From the NCBI GenBank assembly GCA_002403375.1, contig DHHQ01000025.1, positions 14,621 through 78,620 on the forward strand: DNA of 64,000 nucleotides, given 5' to 3'. The stretch is from Thiobacillus denitrificans. GTDB taxonomy: Bacteria; Pseudomonadota; Gammaproteobacteria; Burkholderiales; Thiobacillaceae. Below are positions 60,477 to 64,000 of this stretch, piece by piece (within the stretch, counting starts at the first letter, position 1; every line of letters starts with the position of its first letter). Made by a program: the position numbers and the translations under genes. The notes beneath the pieces were generated by a model. It made no database searches. It was not told the origin of the DNA and was given only the letters and a program-made list of their open reading frames with translations.

Positions 60477-60482
60477 CGCCGC

Positions 60483-60956
60483 ATGAAAACACTCGTGCTC
60501 GGCATCGGCAACACCCTGCTCACCGACGAAGGCGTGGGGGTGCATGTCCTGCAGGCACTCGAACCCGAGCTGGGCGGACGTGAAGACGTCACCCTGCTCG
60601 ACGGCGGCACCCTCTCGTTCACGCTGGCCGGTCCGATCGAGGACGCGGACGCGCTGATCGTCGTCGACGCCGCGAACATCAGGAACAAGCCGGGCGAATG
60701 GGCGCTGCTCGAAGGGGAGGACATGGATGCGTTCCTGATGGGCAACCGCAAGGCCTCGGTCCACGAAGTCGGGCTGACCGACCTGCGCGCCATCGCGATC
60801 CTTGCCGGCCACTGGCCCGAAAAGCGCGCGCTGGTCGCGATCCGGCCGCAGACCGTAGACTGGGGCGAAATCCCGACGCCCGCCGTCGCCGCCGCCATCC
60901 CGCCTGTTTGCGCTGCCATCGTCGAACAGATCCAGGAGTGGCAGCGTGTCGCTTGA
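60483..60956 (+). CDS. hupD: Hydrogenase maturation endopeptidase
   Basis: A 157-residue HyaD/HupD-type protease that trims the C-terminus of the large subunit once nickel is in place. GIGNTLLTDEGVGVHVLQAL at the N-terminus has the first metal-binding acidic residue (DEG), DGGTLSF carries the second, and HEVGLTDL the histidine. It is the first gene of the plus-strand hydrogenase operon and overlaps the next gene by 11 bp. Confidence 0.93.
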   Translation: MKTLVLGIGNTLLTDEGVGVHVLQALEPELGGREDVTLLDGGTLSFTLAGPIEDADALIVVDAANIRNKPGEWALLEGEDMDAFLMGNRKASVHEVGLTDLRAIAILAGHWPEKRALVAIRPQTVDWGEIPTPAVAAAIPPVCAAIVEQIQEWQRVA

Positions 60957-61356
60957 CGCCATCCCGATACACCTGATCCCGCCCGGCGAGCCCGGCCTGA
61001 CCGGCAATGCGCCGCCGCTGCTGCACGAGCTTCTTGAAATGGTGAACCGCCTGCTCGCCTCCGGCGAGACCGCCGCCATCGACCTCTCAGCCCTGCCGCT
61101 GACGCCCGCCGACCTCGACTGGCTGCGCGAGCGCCTGGGGGAGGGGGAGATCGCCGTCACCCTGCTGGCCAACGGCGAATCGACGCTCGCCGAGACGGGC
61201 TGCCCGGGCATCTGGTGGGTGACGCATCACAACGAGCAGGGCGTGGTCACCTCGCAGTTTCTCGAGGTCGCCTTCGTCCCCGAACTCGTCAAGGCCCACC
61301 CGGACGACGTCGCGCTGGGCCGCGACCACCTGGAATCGATGATGGCCGACCTCTGA
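60946..61356 (+). CDS. HyaF/HupH-like hydrogenase expression protein
   Basis: A 136-residue protein resembling the C-terminal part of HyaF/HupH, including ALLHELLEMVNRLLASGE-type PPLLHELLEMVNRLL, then LGEGEIAVTLLANGESTLAETGCPGIWWVTHHNEQG and FLEVAFVPELVKAHPDDV. HupH-like proteins help small-subunit maturation. Standard HyaF is about twice this length, so this is a short form. GTG at 60946 has AGGAG upstream and overlaps hupD. Confidence 0.82.
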   Translation: MSLDAIPIHLIPPGEPGLTGNAPPLLHELLEMVNRLLASGETAAIDLSALPLTPADLDWLRERLGEGEIAVTLLANGESTLAETGCPGIWWVTHHNEQGVVTSQFLEVAFVPELVKAHPDDVALGRDHLESMMADL

Positions 61357-61403
61357 ACGAACGCAGCCGAACGCAGCAGAACGACAAGACAGGAGACAAC
61401 ACC

Positions 61404-62483
61404 ATGCAGGGTCCGCTGATCGACACACTGGCGCGGCGCGGCGTCACCCGCCGCACCTTCCTCAAGTACTGCGCGACGCTGGCGTCGATGATGGCGCTGC
61501 CGCCTTCGGTGGGGCGGGCGATGGCCGAGGCGATGGCGGCGGCGAAGCGGCCGTCGGTGATCTGGCTGCCGTTCCAGGAATGCACCGGCTGCACCGAGTC
61601 GATCACGCGCTCGCACTCGCCGACGATCGAAGGGATGATCTTCGACATGGTGTCGCTCGACTACCAGGAGACGCTGATGGCCGCCGCCGGCCACCAGGCC
61701 GAGGAGGCGCGCCATGCGGCGATGAAGGAGAACCACGGCAAGTACCTGCTGATCGTCGACGGCTCGATCCCGCTCGGCATCGACGGCGCCTACTCGTGCA
61801 TCGGCGGCCGCTCCAACCTCGACATCCTGAAGGAGGCTGCCGAAGGCGCCGCCGCGATCGTCGCGATGGGCTCGTGCGCCTCGTTCGGCGGCATCCCCAA
61901 GGCCAATCCGAACCCGACCGGCGCGGTGTCGGTGTCCGATATCGTCAAGGACAAGCCCATCGTCAACATTCCCGGCTGCCCGCCGATCCCGGTGGTGATG
62001 ACCGGCGTGCTCGCGCACTACCTCACCTTCGGCAGCCTGCCCGAACTCGACGCCCAGGGCCGTCCCAAGGCCTTCTTCGGCGAGACCATCCACGACCGCT
62101 GCTACCGTCGCCCGTTCTACGACCAGGGCAAGTTCGCCAAGACCTTCGACGACGAGGGCGCGCGCCAGGGCTGGTGCCTGTTCGAGCTCGGCTGCAAGGG
62201 GCCGGTGACCCACAACGCCTGCGCGACCGTGAAATGGAACGGCGGCACCTCGTGGCCGGTGGAATCCGGCCACGGCTGCATCGGCTGCTCGGAGCCGGAC
62301 TTCTGGGACGGCGGCGGCTTCTACAAGGCACTCTCGGTGCCGGCCGACCCGCTCAAGATCGGCGCCGCCGCAGCGGTCGCCGGCGCAGCGGCAGGCGTCG
62401 CGGTGAGCTTCGCCAACCGCGCCAAGAAGAAGGCCGCCAAGGCGGCGCACGAGACGACCACGCTGGACGATCTGGAGAAATAA
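61404..62483 (+). CDS. hynS: [NiFe] hydrogenase small subunit, Isp type
   Basis: A 359-residue small subunit. A twin-arginine signal (TRRTFLKYC) is followed by Fe-S ligands: CTGC at the proximal site, GSCASFGG, CPPIP, and CELGCKGP-type FELGCKGPVTHNACA with GHGCIGCSEPDFWD for the medial and distal clusters. The C-terminus ends in a hydrophobic Ala-rich helix and a basic tail (FANRAKKKAAKAAH), a membrane anchor. The next genes are isp1 and isp2, the arrangement of Thiocapsa/Thiobacillus HynSL. AGGAG precedes the ATG at 61404. The large subunit gene should lie past the window. Confidence 0.93.
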   Translation: MQGPLIDTLARRGVTRRTFLKYCATLASMMALPPSVGRAMAEAMAAAKRPSVIWLPFQECTGCTESITRSHSPTIEGMIFDMVSLDYQETLMAAAGHQAEEARHAAMKENHGKYLLIVDGSIPLGIDGAYSCIGGRSNLDILKEAAEGAAAIVAMGSCASFGGIPKANPNPTGAVSVSDIVKDKPIVNIPGCPPIPVVMTGVLAHYLTFGSLPELDAQGRPKAFFGETIHDRCYRRPFYDQGKFAKTFDDEGARQGWCLFELGCKGPVTHNACATVKWNGGTSWPVESGHGCIGCSEPDFWDGGGFYKALSVPADPLKIGAAAAVAGAAAGVAVSFANRAKKKAAKAAHETTTLDDLEK

Positions 62484-62485
62484 GC

Positions 62486-63145
62486 ATGAACGAACTGCAA
62501 TTCCTCACCTGGGTGCGCGGTCCGGGCCTCGACATCGCCGTCGGGATTTTCCTGCTCGGCGTGCTGTGGCGCCTCATCGAGATCTACAGCCTCGGCCGCA
62601 AGAAGGACCTCGCCGCGCCGCGCCACGCCGCCGGCGCGTCCGGCCTGCACACCGTGTTCCGCCGCTCGCTGCCGCCGCAGGGCATGCTCAAGCGCAGCCC
62701 GGTGAGCTACATCGGCGGCTACATCTTCCACATCGGCCTGGCGATCGTCGTGTTCGGGTTCGCGCCGCACATCCTGCTGATCAAGAACCTCACCGGCCTG
62801 TCGTGGCCCGCGCTGCCCTCGCAGTTCGTCGACATGGTGGCGGTGGTGACGATGGCGGCGATGGTGGTGGTGCTGGTCGACCGCATCAACAAGCCGGTCA
62901 AGCGCTTCCTGTCCACTTTCGAGGACTGGTTCACCTGGGCGGTCACCTTCCTGCCGGTGCTGACCGGCTGGATGGCGGTGCAGCACCTGCTGCTGCCGTA
63001 CACGACGATGCTGGCGCTGCACATCCTGTCGGTCGAGATCCTGCTGGTGGTGCTGCCGTTCACCAAGCTGTTCCATGCCTTCACGCTGTTCGGCTCGCGC
63101 TGGTACAACGGCCGGATCAATGCGCGCAGGGGGGTGCCGGTATGA
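62486..63145 (+). CDS. isp1: Isp1, hydrogenase-linked b-type cytochrome subunit
   Basis: A 219-residue NarI/DsrM-like membrane protein with five helices (about residues 15-32, 68-90, 105-128, 145-165 and 178-200). Histidines for haem b are visible in YIFHIGLAIVVFGFAPHILL, HLLLPYTTMLALHILS and LFHAFTLFG. It links HynSL to the quinone pool or to Isp2. It starts three bases after the hynS stop and ends overlapping a 22-residue ORF. Confidence 0.9.
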   Translation: MNELQFLTWVRGPGLDIAVGIFLLGVLWRLIEIYSLGRKKDLAAPRHAAGASGLHTVFRRSLPPQGMLKRSPVSYIGGYIFHIGLAIVVFGFAPHILLIKNLTGLSWPALPSQFVDMVAVVTMAAMVVVLVDRINKPVKRFLSTFEDWFTWAVTFLPVLTGWMAVQHLLLPYTTMLALHILSVEILLVVLPFTKLFHAFTLFGSRWYNGRINARRGVPV

Positions 63146-63210
63146 GCCCGACGACGCGCCCCGCAGATGGACCGGCGTTGACCGCGACGAACAAGGAGGA
63201 AGCAGCATGA
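63142..63210 (+). CDS. 22-residue coupling ORF between isp1 and isp2
   Basis: The ATG overlaps the isp1 stop (ATGA at 63142) and the TGA overlaps the isp2 start (ATGA at 63207). The frame reads MSPTTRPADGPALTATNKEEAA, hydrophilic with no motif. AAGGAGG for isp2 lies inside it. Ribosomes ending isp1 could pass through to isp2 this way. A real peptide function is not needed. Confidence 0.4.
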   Translation: MSPTTRPADGPALTATNKEEAA

Positions 63211-64000
63211 GCGCCTCGCTCGAAAAGGGCATCAACGCCCTCAAGGAAGTCATCGACGCCCCCATCGCCAGCTATTTCGACAGCTGCGTGCATTGCGGCC
63301 TGTGCGCCGAGGCCTGCCTGTTCTATACGGAAACGGGCGATCCCAAGTACACGCCGATCCACAAGGTCGAGCCGCTGCGCCGCGTCTACGAACAGGAATA
63401 CACGCTGCTCGGCCGGCTGAAGAAGATGGTCGGCCTCGCCAAGCCGGTGACCGACGCCGAGCTCGACCAGTGGCAGGAGCTGGTCTACGACAGCTGCACG
63501 ATGTGCGGGCGCTGCTCGCTGGTCTGCCCGGTCGGCAACGACATCGTCTACATGGTGCGCAAATTAAGAGAAGGCATGGCGGTGTCCGGCCACGTGCCCG
63601 ACGGCATCAAGGGCGCGACCAAGCGCACCGTCGAGCTCGGCGGGCCGATGGGCCTCAAGTGGCCGGCGGTCGCCAACGTCATCAAGCGGGCCGAGGAGAG
63701 CACCGGACTCAAGATCCCGGTCGACCAGGCCGGCGCCGACTATCTGGTGCTGCTGTCGTCGATGGAGATCGTCAACTACCCCGAGTACATCGAGGCGCTG
63801 GCGAAGATATTCCACAAGGCCGGCCTCAGTTTCACGCTGGCCTCAGACGCCTTCGAGGCGACCAACGCCGGCATCCAGATCGGCAACTCGGACCTGGCGA
63901 AGGTGATCGTCACGCGCATCGTCGACGCCGCCGAGCGGCTGCAGGTGAAGAAGGTGCTGTCGCCCGAATGCGGCCACGCCTACATGGCGATCCGCTGGGA
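63207..64000 (+). CDS. isp2: Isp2, HdrD/DsrK-like Fe-S protein (partial)
   Basis: At least 264 residues are present; the gene runs off the window. Two [4Fe-4S] motifs are seen: CVHCGLCAEAC at about residues 27-37 and CTMCGRCSLVCP at about 96-107, followed by a CCG-type domain (SPECGHAY at about 251-258, first of two expected). The architecture is that of HdrD/DsrK, which handle disulfide or DsrC trisulfide substrates. Isp2 with Isp1 accompanies HynSL in purple and colourless sulfur bacteria. AAGGAGG precedes the ATG. Confidence 0.92.
   Translation, partial: MSASLEKGINALKEVIDAPIASYFDSCVHCGLCAEACLFYTETGDPKYTPIHKVEPLRRVYEQEYTLLGRLKKMVGLAKPVTDAELDQWQELVYDSCTMCGRCSLVCPVGNDIVYMVRKLREGMAVSGHVPDGIKGATKRTVELGGPMGLKWPAVANVIKRAEESTGLKIPVDQAGADYLVLLSSMEIVNYPEYIEALAKIFHKAGLSFTLASDAFEATNAGIQIGNSDLAKVIVTRIVDAAERLQVKKVLSPECGHAYMAIRW

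Noticed and set aside
1..64000. CRISPR arrays, tRNA, rRNA or complete insertion sequences
   Set aside because: No regularly spaced repeats, no tRNA-like cloverleaf, and no transposase were found by reading.

Overview
The window is GC-rich, densely packed chromosomal DNA of a facultatively anaerobic, denitrifying betaproteobacterium. Diagnostic content is narXL-narK1K2GHJI, norCB, a cd1-type nirS, O2-independent ubiquinone genes (ubiUVT), DsrC-like paralogues and an Isp-type [NiFe] hydrogenase. A Thiobacillus-like or Rhodocyclaceae-like host fits best; this is inferred from gene content only, because no rRNA or species marker is present.

Layout. (1) 1-1.1 kb: a frameshifted RhuM/Fic gene. (2) 1.1-29.7 kb: an almost unbroken minus-strand nitrogen-oxide island. 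Read in its own direction it runs narK1-narK2-narG-narH-narJ-narI, an Sqr-like flavoprotein, DsrC-like copy 2, a 34-residue membrane peptide, a 121-residue membrane protein, norC-norB, nirS, a TonB-dependent receptor, truncated haemoglobin, tonB, DsrC-like copy 1, nnrS-yhcC-ubiU-ubiV-ubiT, a c-type cytochrome, a FadL-type porin, a DUF2892 protein and a TetR regulator. (3) 29.7-33 kb, plus strand: narX-narL and a CBS-domain gene, divergent from narK1 across a region with NarL heptamers. (4) 33.3-39.5 kb: ackA-xfp-glgP, a phosphoketolase/acetate kinase/glycogen phosphorylase operon. (5) 39.5-41.2 kb: small PAS, coiled-coil and GNAT genes. (6) 41.4-46.8 kb: the SOS mutasome imuA-imuB-dnaE2 behind a LexA box. 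(7) 47-51.5 kb: three envelope or lipoprotein genes. (8) 51.6-54.4 kb: an HMCES/YedK-type gene and a UvrD-like helicase whose LexA box touches its start codon. (9) 54.4-64 kb: hypCABDFE on the minus strand, divergent from hupD-hyaF-like-hynS-isp1-isp2 on the plus strand; isp2 runs off the end.

How it works together. NarXL senses nitrate or nitrite, NarK1/K2 move them, and NarGHI reduces nitrate to nitrite with quinol. NirS makes NO, NorCB reduces NO to N2O, and NnrS and the truncated haemoglobin probably handle stray NO. UbiUVT supplies ubiquinone without oxygen to the same chain, and the hydrogenase can feed electrons in. The haem d1 (nirCFDLGHJN), norQD and nos genes are not in the window.

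The least explained part is the pair of nearly identical DsrC-like genes, one beside nnrS and one beside norCB. Both carry the inner cysteine but have tryptophan at the place of the usual penultimate cysteine. NsrR-like (NO-responsive) sequences lie in both promoters, and copy 2 is grouped with an Sqr-like protein lacking an expected cysteine and two unrecognised small membrane proteins. This is the best candidate for an undescribed NO-linked module. Other points worth checking are a 19-bp perfect palindrome on a strong promoter, an apparent terminator inside narGHJI, a translationally coupled leader ORF before imuA, leaderless-looking starts, and a dispersed repeat inserted in frame in dnaE2.
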